Below, in pieces: positions 53,963-63,434 of a stretch of DNA of 64,000 bases. Positions within the stretch are counted from its first letter, which is position 1. The number at the start of each line of letters is the position of its first letter. The notes beneath the pieces are model-generated. The model was not told where the DNA came from. It saw only the letters and a program-made list of their open reading frames with translations, and made no database searches. A program made the translations under genes and the position numbers. Source of the stretch: Comamonas terrigena NBRC 13299 (lineage in GTDB: Bacteria > Pseudomonadota > Gammaproteobacteria > Burkholderiales > Burkholderiaceae_C); assembly GCF_006740045.1 (NCBI RefSeq), contig NZ_AP019749.1:1507001-1571000 (forward strand), given 5' to 3'.

Positions 53963-55291
53963 CTAACCAGCGCTGTGGCGCAGGGGGCTGTGGGCTTGCA
54001 GTTCCTGCAGATAGTGGGCCATGCCTTCGCCCTCGCGTTCCAGAAAATGCTCCACCGCATCGGCAAATGCCGGGTGGGCCAGCCAGTGGTAGCTGGCCGT
54101 GGCCACCGGCAGCAGGGCGCGTGCCATTTTGTGCTCGCCCTGGGCGCCGCCTTCAAATGCCGCCAGCCCGTGCTGGATGCACCACTGCAGCGGCTGGTAG
54201 TAGCAGGCTTCAAAGTGCAGGCAATCCACCCGCTCCAGCGCCCCCCAGTAGCGGCCATAGGCCGTGGCACCGTGCAGTGCGGCGGTGGGCGCTGGCAGGG
54301 CCAGATGCGCCAGCGTATCCGCAGCGCACGCTTCGCCATGGCGGTCGTTTGGGCCGGGTGTGGCATCCGCGCTGACCGCAATCAGGCTGCATGCCATGCG
54401 CTGGCCGCCGCGTGCTGCCACAAACAGCACCCAGTGGCCGGGCAGGTCCTGCGCCATGCGGGCGAAGAAGTCACGGTTCAGATACGGTGGGTTGCCATGC
54501 TCATGGTAGGTCTGGGCATAGCAGCGGTAGAAGAAGTCCCAGTCGGCCGCGCGGATCTGCCGCCCCGCCTGCACCTGGAACTGCACACCGGCCTGGGCCA
54601 CGCGCTGGCGTTCCTGGCGGATTTTCTTGCGCTTGGCCTGCTGCAGCTGGGCCAGGAAATCATCGAAGTCGGCATAAGGGCCGCTCGTGGGGTTGCAGGC
54701 CGCTTCGGCAGGCGGGGCGTGAGGGGCCATGGAGAGGGGCGAGGACCGGTTTTGCCAGTGAAACTGCACGCCGGCGCGCGGCATCCAGCCCACTTGTTGC
54801 AGAGCGGCATGGTCTGCCGCATCCCCGAACAGCACATGGGCGGACGACAGCTGCTGTGCGGCACACCAGTCCTGCACGGCCTGCACCAGCTGCACACGCA
54901 GCGCGTCGCTGGCGGCCAGCAGCCGGCTGCCGGGCACGGGCGTGAAGGGCACGGCCACCACGGCCTTGGGGTAGTAGGCCAGGCCATGCTCGTGGTAGGC
55001 GCGGGCCCAGGCCATGTCGAACACATATTCACCCCAGGAGTGGGCCTTGAGGTACAGCGGGCAGGCGGCCACCAGTTGCTCGCCATGCGGCCCGGTGTGC
55101 CACAGGGTGATGAAGTGCGCATCCCAGCCGGTTTCCCGCACGGCGCTGCCGCTGTCCTGCATGGCTGACAGGTAGGCGTGGCGCATGAAGGGGGTGGGGG
55201 TCATCTGCAGTGCCAACAGGGCATCCCAGGCCGTTGCTGCAATCTGCTGCACGGAGGTAAACACGCGGGTGATAATGGGCTTTTCAGTCAT
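53963..55291 (-). CDS. GNAT-like protein of the DUF482 (PF04339) family
   Basis: A 442-aa protein of the FemAB-related peptidogalycan biosynthesis/acetyltransferase-like group (DUF482). Typical parts: AWDALLALQMTPTPFMRHAYLSAMQDSGSAVRETGWDAHFITLW, AYHEHGLAYYPKAVVAVPFTPVPGSRLL, QAKRKKIRQERQRVAQAGVQFQV and GRYWGALERVDCLHFEACYYQPLQWCIQHGLAAFEGGAQGEHKMARALLP. Activity unproven. ATG 55291 is used (ten residues less than the longest frame). Divergent from nadE. Confidence 0.88.
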   Translation of the reverse strand: MTEKPIITRVFTSVQQIAATAWDALLALQMTPTPFMRHAYLSAMQDSGSAVRETGWDAHFITLWHTGPHGEQLVAACPLYLKAHSWGEYVFDMAWARAYHEHGLAYYPKAVVAVPFTPVPGSRLLAASDALRVQLVQAVQDWCAAQQLSSAHVLFGDAADHAALQQVGWMPRAGVQFHWQNRSSPLSMAPHAPPAEAACNPTSGPYADFDDFLAQLQQAKRKKIRQERQRVAQAGVQFQVQAGRQIRAADWDFFYRCYAQTYHEHGNPPYLNRDFFARMAQDLPGHWVLFVAARGGQRMACSLIAVSADATPGPNDRHGEACAADTLAHLALPAPTAALHGATAYGRYWGALERVDCLHFEACYYQPLQWCIQHGLAAFEGGAQGEHKMARALLPVATASYHWLAHPAFADAVEHFLEREGEGMAHYLQELQAHSPLRHSAG

Positions 55292-55356
55292 GCGGGGCGC
55301 AGGCAGGGTCTCGTTCCGCACAGTTTATGCAGGCCGCTTCGGCCCCAATGCCTTCC

Positions 55357-57009
55357 ATGACGCTTTCTATTCGCATCGCCCAGCTGAATTTTGTCGTGGG
55401 CGATCTGCCCGGCAATGCCCAGAAAATCATCGATGCCGCCACCCAGGCCTATGCCGACGGTGCGCAGCTGCTGCTGACGCCCGAGCTGGCACTGAGCGGC
55501 TATGCGGCCGAAGACCTGTACCTGCGCCCGGCCTTCCAGGCGGCTTGTGACCGCGAACTGGAGCGCATCGCCCAGGCCACGCTGTCCTGGCCGGGTCTGG
55601 CGCTGGTGGTGGGGCACCCCACGGTGGTGGACTACCCTGAAGAGCGCCGCCGCTACAACACTGCCAGTGTGCTGCGCAGCGGTGTGGTGGAACGCAGCTA
55701 CCACAAGCAGTGTCTGCCCAATTACAGCGTGTTCGACGAGCAGCGCCACTTTGTGCCGGGTGACCGCAGCTGTGTCATCGATCTGGCCGGCGTGCGCGTG
55801 GGCCTGCTGATCTGCGAAGATGCCTGGCAGCCGGCACCCGCCATGGCCGCCAAGGCCGCCGGTGCCCAGTTGCTGGCGGTGCTCAATGCGTCGCCTTTCC
55901 ACCACCACAAGCAGCAGGAGCGCGAGCGCGTGCTGGGCCAGCGCGCCGCCGAAACCGGCTTGCCGCTGGTCTACGCCCATCTGGTGGGGGGGCAGGATGA
56001 ACTGATTTTTGACGGCGGCAGCGTGGCGGTGAGCGGGCAGGGCTCCGTGGTCGTGCGCGGGCCCTCGTTCCGTGAGAGCCTGGTGGCCCTGCGCGCCACG
56101 GTGGTCCAGGGGGCGGTGGAGCTGGCAGGCGACATTTGCCCGGAGCAGACGCCCGATGCCGCCCTGTGGGATGCCCTGGTGCTGGGCGTGCGCGATTACC
56201 TGGGCAAAAACCGTTTTCCCAGCGCCGTCCTGGGGCTGTCCGGTGGTATCGACTCCGCCCTGGTGCTGGCGATTGCCGTGGACGCGCTGGGCAAGGACAA
56301 GGTGCGCACGGTGATGATGCCTTCGCCCTACACGGCCGACATCAGCTGGATTGACGCCCGTGACATGGCCGAACGCCTGGGCGTGCGCTATGACGAAATC
56401 GCCATCGCACCGCAGTTCGAGGCCTTCAAGGCAGCACTGGCCAGCGACTTTGCCGGTCTGGCAGAAGACACCACCGAAGAGAATCTGCAGGCCCGCATTC
56501 GCGGCACGCTGCTGATGGCCTTGTCCAACAAGCATGGTTCCGTGGTGCTGACCACGGGCAACAAGAGCGAAATGGCCACCGGCTACTGCACGCTGTATGG
56601 CGACATGGCGGGCGGCTTTGCCGTGATCAAGGATGTGCTCAAGACCCGGGTGTTCGACTTGGCGCGCTGGCGCAATGCCAACGACCCTTACGGCACCGGT
56701 GCCAATCCGATTCCGGAACGCATCATCACCCGCCCGCCCAGCGCCGAGCTGCGCCCGGATCAGAAGGACCAGGACAGCCTGCCATCGTATGAGGTGCTGG
56801 ATGCCATCATCGTCCGCTACATGGAAAATGACGAGCCTATGGCATCCTTGGTGGCCGACGGTTATCCTGCTGCGGATGTGGACCGGGTCACGCGGCTGAT
56901 CCGCATCAACGAGTACAAGCGCCGCCAGGCGCCGGTGGGCATCCGTGTTTCGCCGCGCAGCTTCGGCAAGGACTGGCGCTACCCGATTACCAACGCGTTC
57001 CGGGCCTGA
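55357..57009 (+). CDS. nadE: Glutamine-dependent NAD+ synthetase
   Basis: Last step of NAD synthesis: deamido-NAD plus glutamine and ATP gives NAD. About 550 aa with an N-terminal nitrilase-type glutaminase domain carrying the Glu-Lys-Cys triad (TPELALSG; YHKQCLPNY; LLICEDAW). The synthetase domain follows with LGLSGGIDSALVLAIA, TTGNKSEMATGYCTLYGDMAGG and the C-terminal RFRxxPITNAF-like end. The ATG at 55357 (MTLSIRIAQLNFVVGD) is the family start; one at 55327 adds ten residues. It lies 52 bases upstream of glnB, suggesting a PII-linked operon. Confidence 0.95.
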   Translation: MTLSIRIAQLNFVVGDLPGNAQKIIDAATQAYADGAQLLLTPELALSGYAAEDLYLRPAFQAACDRELERIAQATLSWPGLALVVGHPTVVDYPEERRRYNTASVLRSGVVERSYHKQCLPNYSVFDEQRHFVPGDRSCVIDLAGVRVGLLICEDAWQPAPAMAAKAAGAQLLAVLNASPFHHHKQQERERVLGQRAAETGLPLVYAHLVGGQDELIFDGGSVAVSGQGSVVVRGPSFRESLVALRATVVQGAVELAGDICPEQTPDAALWDALVLGVRDYLGKNRFPSAVLGLSGGIDSALVLAIAVDALGKDKVRTVMMPSPYTADISWIDARDMAERLGVRYDEIAIAPQFEAFKAALASDFAGLAEDTTEENLQARIRGTLLMALSNKHGSVVLTTGNKSEMATGYCTLYGDMAGGFAVIKDVLKTRVFDLARWRNANDPYGTGANPIPERIITRPPSAELRPDQKDQDSLPSYEVLDAIIVRYMENDEPMASLVADGYPAADVDRVTRLIRINEYKRRQAPVGIRVSPRSFGKDWRYPITNAFRA

Positions 57010-57043
57010 AGCCCGTGGGCGCACCGCAAATTTCACAACCTAG

Positions 57044-57400
<357 letters not shown>

Positions 57401-57534
57401 GCCGGCGGCCTTTCCCGGCCAGCGGGTGTGGCGCTGGGCAGGCTTGCGCAGCTTTCAGCAGGGCCCATTGCTCCAGCCGGGCGCCCGCAGCGATCCCAAG
57501 CCGCGATCTCCAGCAGCGCGACCACTTTCCCATC

Positions 57535-57563
57535 AAAAAAGCAGCCCTGGGGCTGCTTTTTTT
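57535..57563. terminator. Bidirectional terminator between glnB and the LOG gene
   Basis: GCAGCCC / GGGCTGC stem with a two-base loop, A6 on one side and T8 on the other, between convergent genes. Confidence 0.92.
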
Positions 57564-57587
57564 GTGCGGTCGGCGTGGGCGGTGGGG

Positions 57588-58190
57588 TCAGATCTTGCCG
57601 CGCAGGTTCTGGCTTTCGGGCGCCAGGCCCGCTTCTTCGACCAGGGCCTGCAGCAGTGCACCGATGTCGGTGCCATGGCGGATCAGGTCCATCTGCCAGG
57701 GGCCCATGAAGCCGCTGGCCACGCTGCTGTCCAGGAACTGCAGCATGTGGTCATAGTAGCCAGCGGTGTTCAGCAGGCCGATGGGCTTGTCGTGGTAGCC
57801 CAGCTGGCGCCAGGTCCAGACTTCAAAGAATTCCTCGAACGTGCCAATGCCGCCGGGCAGTGCCAGAAAGGCATTGCTGCGTTCGGCCATCATGGCCTTG
57901 CGCTCGTGCATATTGGCCACGATGTGCAGCTCGTCGCAGGCGGTGTTGGCCAGTTCCTTGTCGACCAGGGCCTGGGGAATCACCCCCACCACGCGGCCGC
58001 CGGCCTGGCGCGTGGCTTCGGCCACGGTGCCCATCAGGCCGGTGCGCCCGCCGCCATAGACCAGTTGGCCGCCCAGCTTGCCAATCCACTGGCCCACGGC
58101 AGTGGCGGCTTCGGTGTAGGCGGTGTTCTCTCCCGGGCGGGAGCCGCAGTAGACGCAGATCGAAAAAGCGGGGGTGTTGGTGGCGGTCAT
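57588..58190 (-). CDS. LOG family protein (cytokinin riboside 5'-monophosphate phosphoribohydrolase-like)
   Basis: A 200-aa Rossmann-like enzyme. It has the LOG motifs GGRTGLMGTVAEA, RKAMMAERSNAFLALPGGIGTFEEFFEVWTWRQLGYHDKPIGLLN. LOG enzymes cleave ribose phosphate from purine-type nucleotides. The ATG at 58190 overlaps the dgkA stop by four bases (ATGA), so translation is coupled. The longer frame upstream is in dgkA and is not used. Confidence 0.93.
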   Translation of the reverse strand: MTATNTPAFSICVYCGSRPGENTAYTEAATAVGQWIGKLGGQLVYGGGRTGLMGTVAEATRQAGGRVVGVIPQALVDKELANTACDELHIVANMHERKAMMAERSNAFLALPGGIGTFEEFFEVWTWRQLGYHDKPIGLLNTAGYYDHMLQFLDSSVASGFMGPWQMDLIRHGTDIGALLQALVEEAGLAPESQNLRGKI

Positions 58191-58594
58191 GCAAACAAAG
58201 CGGCGGCAAAGCGCGCGTACAAGGCAGAAACAAAAGCGGCGCCGCACAGCAGCAGGCTCAGCAGCACGGCGGCGCTGCCCATGTCCTTGGCGTTCTTGGA
58301 CAGCTGGTGCCATTCCGGGCCGATGCGGTCGATGGCGGCTTCCACTGCGCTGTTGAGCAGTTCGGTGATCAGCACCAGCAGCACGGTGGCGGCCAGGAAC
58401 ATGCGCTCCAGCCAGCTCTGGCCCAGCCACAGCGCGAGGGGGAGCAGGGCGATGGCCAGGATGGCTTCGGTGCGGAAGGCTTTTTCCTTCCAGCCTGCGC
58501 GCAGGCCGGCCAGCGAATAGGCGCCGGCATGCAGGATGCGGGTGAGCCCGGTGCGCTGCTTCTGCGGGTTGTCAAAAGGTGTCGGTGCGGTCAT
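58187..58594 (-). CDS. dgkA: Diacylglycerol kinase
   Basis: Small integral membrane kinase that phosphorylates diacylglycerol to recycle it. The 135-aa product has an N-terminal amphipathic helix and three membrane helices. The catalytic residues lie in TELLNSAVEAAIDRIG (Glu/Asn) and the ELNTAIE-like motif is shifted by one. It is larger than E. coli DgkA but fits other betaproteobacteria. Coupled to the LOG gene downstream. Confidence 0.92.
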   Translation of the reverse strand: MTAPTPFDNPQKQRTGLTRILHAGAYSLAGLRAGWKEKAFRTEAILAIALLPLALWLGQSWLERMFLAATVLLVLITELLNSAVEAAIDRIGPEWHQLSKNAKDMGSAAVLLSLLLCGAAFVSALYARFAAALFA

Positions 58595-58615
58595 GGCGTC
58601 GGGTGAAGCAAGGTG

Positions 58616-59131
58616 TCAGGACTGTACCGATATCAGGCGGGTTCCGGCCAGCACATCGTGCCAGAACTGGCGCTGCGGGTGAAAGCGGCTGAGCACGGCC
58701 CAGACCAGCACCCAGCCGCAGACCAGCACGGTGCTTTCGATGGCGGGCAGGTGAAACGGCGCCACGACGGCCAGCGGGGGCAGAAACCACAACCAGCACA
58801 GCGCGTAGCGGGCCAGGGCACGTACGCGGGTCAGCGGGCGGCCCTGGGGGTCGACCACCTGGATGCGCCAGGTCTTCATGGCCAGGGTCTGCCCACCGCG
58901 GGTCCAGAACCAGACAAAGTAGGCGCCAAACACCACGAACAGCACCACCTGCAGCACATGGGCGCTTTGTAGCGCCGGAATCAGCAGGCCCAGCATGCCG
59001 TGGATGAGTGCGGCAATGAAGAGCAGGGCAAACAGCAGCAGCCCTTCATACAGCCAGCAGGCCAGGCGACGGCGCAGGCTGGGGGCTTGCAGGGCCAAGG
59101 GGGAGGTGGAGGGTGGTGCGGCGGTGTTCAC
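58616..59131 (-). CDS. RDD family membrane protein
   Basis: A 171-aa inner-membrane protein with four hydrophobic helices, matching the RDD domain: SLRRRLACWLYEGLLLFALLFIAALI, then YFVWFWTRGGQTLAMKTWRIQVVDPQGRPLTRVRALARYALCWLWFLPPLAVV and RQFWHDVLAGTRLI. The role of RDD proteins is uncertain (some are ion antiporters). Lies between dgkA and the DUF3106 gene, same strand, with gaps of 21 and 142 bases. Confidence 0.9.
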   Translation of the reverse strand: MNTAAPPSTSPLALQAPSLRRRLACWLYEGLLLFALLFIAALIHGMLGLLIPALQSAHVLQVVLFVVFGAYFVWFWTRGGQTLAMKTWRIQVVDPQGRPLTRVRALARYALCWLWFLPPLAVVAPFHLPAIESTVLVCGWVLVWAVLSRFHPQRQFWHDVLAGTRLISVQS

Positions 59132-59273
59132 GGACGGCGATCAAATTCCGGGCGGCCAGCGGCAGGGCGAACCGTTACGGCGCGTGCTGGAGCGGCATGG
59201 GGCATGCTCTGCTGCAGCACCGCGTCCGTCGGCAAGCACTTCTGCGATGGGAGTGCGGGCAGGTCAGCCCTGC

Positions 59274-60164
59274 TTACTGCGGGGAGTGGATGGGAGGGAA
59301 GTCGGGGTGCGAGTGGCTGACGGAGGCATCTCTGTCGGTCACTTGCTCAACGGGTGCATTGTCACCCAAAGGCGGCAGGCTGATCACGGGGGCCGCCTGC
59401 GGGACCACCACCGGAGCAGTCTGCACCGGTGGGGGCGCCACGGGAGGGATCACCGGTGCCGCAGGTGCCGGCTGCTGGCGCACCGGCGGTTGGGGTGGCG
59501 GCAGCAGGATCTTGGGTGGGTTGGCCACGGTCTGCGGCGTGGTGCTGGCCGCGGGAATGGTGGCCAGCTTGCGTTTGGACTGCGGGCGCAGGGCTGTGGC
59601 GGCGCCCCGTGTCTTGGGGGCAGCTTTGGCGGCCAGGCGGCGCTTTTCCTCGGAGCTCAAAGCCTGGTAGGCATCCCACTTGGCTTGCAGATCCTCGGGC
59701 GAAAGCTGGCGGCTGGTGAAAAAGTTCAGGCGTGCCTGGTTGCGCTGCTGCACGCTCAGGCTGGACCAGGTCTGCATGCGCTGCTGCAGCTTTTCCTGGT
59801 CTTCGGGAGGCAATTGGTCAAATCCGTCGGCCAGGCTGATCCAGCGGCGCTTGGTCAGCTCGCCCATGGTGACCCAGCGCTCCTTGAGGGGAGCGAGCAC
59901 TTCGCGCTGCACGCTTGTCAGCTCGTTCCAGCCGGGGCCAGAGCTGGCGCGCTGCAGGGTCTGGTGGGTGCCTGCCGACAGCGAGCGACGGGCCTTGCCG
60001 GAGGCCGAGGAGACGGACATCTCGGCCGGCACGGCGCTGGGCGCCATGCGCACCTGTGACACCACCCAGCCGCCGCCGATCGCCAGGCCCAACAACACAG
60101 CAGCCGCCACAGTGGTGGCGGCGCGGGTCAGGGTGGAGGAGGCGTTCAGTGGGCTGGTGGGCAT
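59274..60164 (-). CDS. DUF3106 protein with N-terminal membrane anchor
   Basis: A 296-aa protein. One membrane helix (about 14-36) is followed by a helical DUF3106 region (about 74-185) of paired Trp-rich helices: LTSVQREVLAPLKERWVTMGELTKRRWISLADGFDQLPPEDQEKLQQRMQTWSSLSVQQRNQARLNFF. This layout resembles the periplasmic helical hairpins of Spy/CnrX-type sensors. The C-terminal 110 residues are Pro/Ala/Val rich, low complexity. It follows the sigma factor and DUF3619 genes on the same strand (19-base gap), which suggests a shared role in envelope signalling. Function unproven. Confidence 0.85.
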   Translation of the reverse strand: MPTSPLNASSTLTRAATTVAAAVLLGLAIGGGWVVSQVRMAPSAVPAEMSVSSASGKARRSLSAGTHQTLQRASSGPGWNELTSVQREVLAPLKERWVTMGELTKRRWISLADGFDQLPPEDQEKLQQRMQTWSSLSVQQRNQARLNFFTSRQLSPEDLQAKWDAYQALSSEEKRRLAAKAAPKTRGAATALRPQSKRKLATIPAASTTPQTVANPPKILLPPPQPPVRQQPAPAAPVIPPVAPPPVQTAPVVVPQAAPVISLPPLGDNAPVEQVTDRDASVSHSHPDFPPIHSPQ

Positions 60165-60183
60165 GCAGGCAGAAAACTGGGCG

Positions 60184-60651
60184 TCAGTGCGCCGGGGTGG
60201 ATGGGTTGCTTTGCAGGAACTGGATGAAGCCAGGGTCTGTGTAAGCGTCGGGCGGCAGGGCGTCGGTCAACAGCTCGGTGTCGAGCTCGGCCACTTCCAG
60301 GGTGGAGCTGGCATCTTGCTGCACGCCGATGAATGCAATGCCGGCCACCATGGCGGCAATGGGCAGGGCAGTGAGCGCATGGCGCAGCCACTGTGGCATC
60401 CAGCCCGACGGGCCGGTGCCCAGGGTCGCCGAGCCGTCGGCGCCCATCTGGACGCTGTGCAGGGTCGCTTCCTGTGCCGGGCGGGCGACGGTGCTGACGG
60501 CGCGCTTGCGCATGGACAGGGCCTGCTCCCGGGAGGCGCGCAGGCGCTCGGTCACGACATAGGGCAGATCGGCTTGACCGGCGCTCAGGCGTGCAGCGAT
60601 CTTGCGGCCGAAACGATCGGCAACACTTTCGGTGGAGATGCTGGTGGTCAT
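60184..60651 (-). CDS. DUF3619 protein, candidate membrane anti-sigma factor
   Basis: A 155-aa protein with a basic N-terminal half (FGRKIAARLSAGQADLPYVVTERLRASREQALSMRKRAV), one membrane helix (about 91-110) and a short acidic C-terminal tail (EVAELDTELLTDALPPDAY...). Topology predicts a cytosolic N-terminus and a periplasmic tail, like a small anti-sigma factor, but there is no zinc-binding Cys/His set. The ATG overlaps the sigma factor stop by four bases (ATGA), so the two are translationally coupled. The anti-sigma role is inference from context. Confidence 0.83.
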   Translation of the reverse strand: MTTSISTESVADRFGRKIAARLSAGQADLPYVVTERLRASREQALSMRKRAVSTVARPAQEATLHSVQMGADGSATLGTGPSGWMPQWLRHALTALPIAAMVAGIAFIGVQQDASSTLEVAELDTELLTDALPPDAYTDPGFIQFLQSNPSTPAH

Positions 60652-61250
60652 AACTCGATTCCTTTGGCCTTCAATGCCTTGCTGAGGGTCTGGATGGCGC
60701 GAAAACAGTGGGTTTTGACGCTCCCTTCGGAGCAGCCCATGGCCGCGGCCGTTTCTGCAACATCCATTTCCTCCCAGTAACGCATCAGGAAGGCCTCGCG
60801 TTGACGTGCTGGCAGTTCTTGTATCTCTTTTTCGATGCTCTGCAAAACCTGAGCGCGCTGTGTTGAATCTTCGGCGCTCTGCACGGTCTTTTGCGCAGTG
60901 TCGCTGGCATGACTTTCCAGCCAGTCGTAGCCATCGTCTTCGCCGTCGCGCTGCTCGAAGTCCCCGATGTTGGTGAACAGGGCATTGCGCGTCTTCTGGC
61001 GGCGGAACCAGTCCAGCGTGCTGTTGGACAGGATGCGCTGAAAGAGCATGGGCAGCTCTTCCGGCGGTTTGTCCCCGTAATGCTGGGTCAGCTTGATCAT
61101 GCTGTCCTGCACGATGTCGAGTGCAGAGTCCTCGTCGCGCACGTGGAACACCGTGCGCTTGAAGGCACGTTTTTCCACGTCTTTGAGGAATTGGGACAGT
61201 TCTTGTTCAGTAGCCAAGGCAGGGGCCGCAAGGAAAGGCGAAGGCCGCAT
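60648..61250 (-). CDS. ECF-like RNA polymerase sigma factor
   Basis: A 200-aa sigma-70 family factor. Region 2 is DEDSALDIVQDSMIKLTQHYGDKPPEELPMLFQRILSNSTLDWFRRQKTR. Region 4 is ELPARQREAFLMRYWEEMDVAETAAAMGCSEGSVKTHCFRAIQTLSKAL, with a clear helix-turn-helix. It lacks region 3, as ECF factors do. A TTG at the LATEQELSQFL position is an alternative start. It heads a unit with DUF3619 and DUF3106 genes, which may regulate it. Promoter targets unknown. Confidence 0.92.
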   Translation of the reverse strand: MRPSPFLAAPALATEQELSQFLKDVEKRAFKRTVFHVRDEDSALDIVQDSMIKLTQHYGDKPPEELPMLFQRILSNSTLDWFRRQKTRNALFTNIGDFEQRDGEDDGYDWLESHASDTAQKTVQSAEDSTQRAQVLQSIEKEIQELPARQREAFLMRYWEEMDVAETAAAMGCSEGSVKTHCFRAIQTLSKALKAKGIEL

Positions 61251-61484
61251 TGCGGCAAGGAGAAAACGTGATTATCGCATTTACATTTGAATTTTCGGCA
61301 TGAACGGTACAAATGCGTGTTGCAGTGCGATAATGTTCGCTGCATTTCAAAAAGGCAAACGGGTCACGGTCCGGCGTCCACTCATGTCGCCCATGTCCTT
61401 GGTCCTAAGTCCTGAACCACTCCCACAAGGAGGCGGCCAGGGGCACCCAAGGTTTTTCGTTAGAGAAATTCACAAAGGTTGATC

Positions 61485-63272
61485 ATGGAAATCTCCAAGG
61501 CCGAGCTGTCTTCTGCAGCGGCTGCTTCCACACAGGCGGGCACCCAGGAACTGATGGGCGCCGAAATTCTGGTCAAGGCCTTGCAGGCCGAAGGCGTCCA
61601 GCATCTGTGGGGCTACCCCGGCGGTGCGGTGTTGTACATCTACGACGCACTCTACAAACAAGATACGATTCAGCATGTGCTGGTGCGCCACGAACAGGCG
61701 GCCGTGCATGCGGCAGACGGCTTTGCCCGTGCAACGGGTGAAGTGGGCGTGGCGCTGGTCACCTCCGGCCCCGGCCTGACCAATGCGGTCACCGGCATTG
61801 CCACCGCTTACACCGACTCCATCCCTCTGGTGGTGATCAGCGGCCAGACCTCCACCAATTACATCGGTACCGACGCCTTCCAGGAATGCGACACCGTGGG
61901 CATCACGCGCCCGGTGGTCAAGCACAACTTCCTGGTCAAGGATGTGCGCGATCTGGCGGCCACCATGAAAAAGGCCTTCCACATCGCCCGCACCGGCCGT
62001 CCCGGTCCCGTGGTGGTGGACATCCCCAAGGATGTGTCCTTCAAGAAGGCGACGTACACCGGTTACCCGCAGAGCGTGGAGATGCGCTCCTACAACCCGG
62101 TGAAGAAGGGCCACTCCGGTCAGATCCGCAAGGCGCTGCAACTGCTGCTGACCGCCAAGCGCCCCTATATCTATACCGGTGGCGGCGTGTTGCTGGGCAA
62201 TGCCTGCAACGAGTTGCGCCAGCTGGTGGACCTGCTGGGCTACCCCGTCACCCACACCCTGCTGGGCCTGGGGGCTTATCCGGCCAGCGACCGCAAGTTC
62301 CTGGGCATGCTGGGCATGCACGGCACCATCGAAGCCAACAACGCCATGCAGAACTGCGATGTGCTGCTGGCCGTGGGCGCCCGCTTCGATGACCGCGTGA
62401 TTGGCAATCCCAAGCACTTCATGTCGGTGGAGCGCAAGATCATCCACATCGACATCGATCCTTCCTCCATTTCCAAGCGCGTGAAGGTGGATGTGCCCAT
62501 CGTGGGCGACGTCAAGGATGTGCTGACCGAACTGATCGCCATGATCCGCGAAGGTGTTGCCAAGCCCGATGCGGCGGCCCTGGGACAGTGGTGGAGCACC
62601 ATCGAAGGCTGGCGCGACCGCGACTGCCTGAAGTACGACCGTGGCAATGGCAACGTCATCAAGCCCCAGTACGTGGTGGAAACGCTGTGGAACCTGGCCA
62701 AGGATGCCGACGCCTACATCACCTCCGATGTGGGGCAGCACCAGATGTGGGCTGCACAGTACTACCGCTTTGACGAGCCGCGCCGCTGGATCAACTCCGG
62801 TGGCCTGGGCACCATGGGGGTGGGCCTGCCCTACGCCATGGGCATCAAGCTGGCCAAGCCCGAATCCGAGGTGTTCTGCATCACCGGCGAAGGCTCGATC
62901 CAGATGAACATCCAGGAGCTGGCCACCTGCTTCCAGTACAACACGCCGGTGGTCATCTGTGCGCTGAACAACCGTTTCCTGGGCATGGTGCGCCAGTGGC
63001 AGGAGATCGAATACTCCGGTCGCTACAGCCACAGCTACATGGATTCGCTGCCCGACTTCGTCAAGCTGGCCGAGGCCTATGGCCACCGCGGCATGCTGAT
63101 CGAAGATCCGGCCCAGGTCGAATCCGCGCTGCAGGAAGCGCGCCGCATCGTGCGTGAAGAGGGCAAGACCGTGTTCCTGGACTTCCGCACCGATCCGACG
63201 GAAAACGTCTTCCCCATGGTCCAGGCCGGCAAGGGCATCACCGAGATGCTGCTGGGCGCCGACGACCTGTAA
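61485..63272 (+). CDS. ilvB: Acetolactate synthase large subunit
   Basis: Thiamine-diphosphate enzyme for the first common step of branched-chain amino acid synthesis (pyruvate to acetolactate, or to acetohydroxybutyrate). The 595-aa product has GAEILVKALQAEGVQHLWGYPGGAVLYIYDALYK with the catalytic Glu region (RHEQAAVHAADGFARATG), the FAD-binding middle and the ThDP motif GEGSIQMNIQELATCFQYNTPVVICALNN. An AAAGG site precedes ATG 61485; TTG 61479 is also possible. The upstream leader (61251-61484) contains a 60-codon open frame starting at 61300 that stops two bases before this ATG. Confidence 0.97.
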   Translation: MEISKAELSSAAAASTQAGTQELMGAEILVKALQAEGVQHLWGYPGGAVLYIYDALYKQDTIQHVLVRHEQAAVHAADGFARATGEVGVALVTSGPGLTNAVTGIATAYTDSIPLVVISGQTSTNYIGTDAFQECDTVGITRPVVKHNFLVKDVRDLAATMKKAFHIARTGRPGPVVVDIPKDVSFKKATYTGYPQSVEMRSYNPVKKGHSGQIRKALQLLLTAKRPYIYTGGGVLLGNACNELRQLVDLLGYPVTHTLLGLGAYPASDRKFLGMLGMHGTIEANNAMQNCDVLLAVGARFDDRVIGNPKHFMSVERKIIHIDIDPSSISKRVKVDVPIVGDVKDVLTELIAMIREGVAKPDAAALGQWWSTIEGWRDRDCLKYDRGNGNVIKPQYVVETLWNLAKDADAYITSDVGQHQMWAAQYYRFDEPRRWINSGGLGTMGVGLPYAMGIKLAKPESEVFCITGEGSIQMNIQELATCFQYNTPVVICALNNRFLGMVRQWQEIEYSGRYSHSYMDSLPDFVKLAEAYGHRGMLIEDPAQVESALQEARRIVREEGKTVFLDFRTDPTENVFPMVQAGKGITEMLLGADDL

Positions 63273-63434
63273 GCCCTGCTCCGGAAAACCGGGTGGCTGC
63301 ACACGCAGCGCCGGTTCCTGGAGGATGGCAGCGTGCCGCTACGGCAAGCCACTTTTTATTGACGAATCTATTGTCCGCCAAGCCTGGCACTTACCGGTGT
63401 CGGGGGAGGGCGGCGAAAAGAGGAATCTGGACCT

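Noticed and set aside
61470..63302. Open frame of about 610 codons antisense to ilvB
   Set aside because: Shadow of ilvB; composition is His/Val/Gln rich without a recognisable fold.
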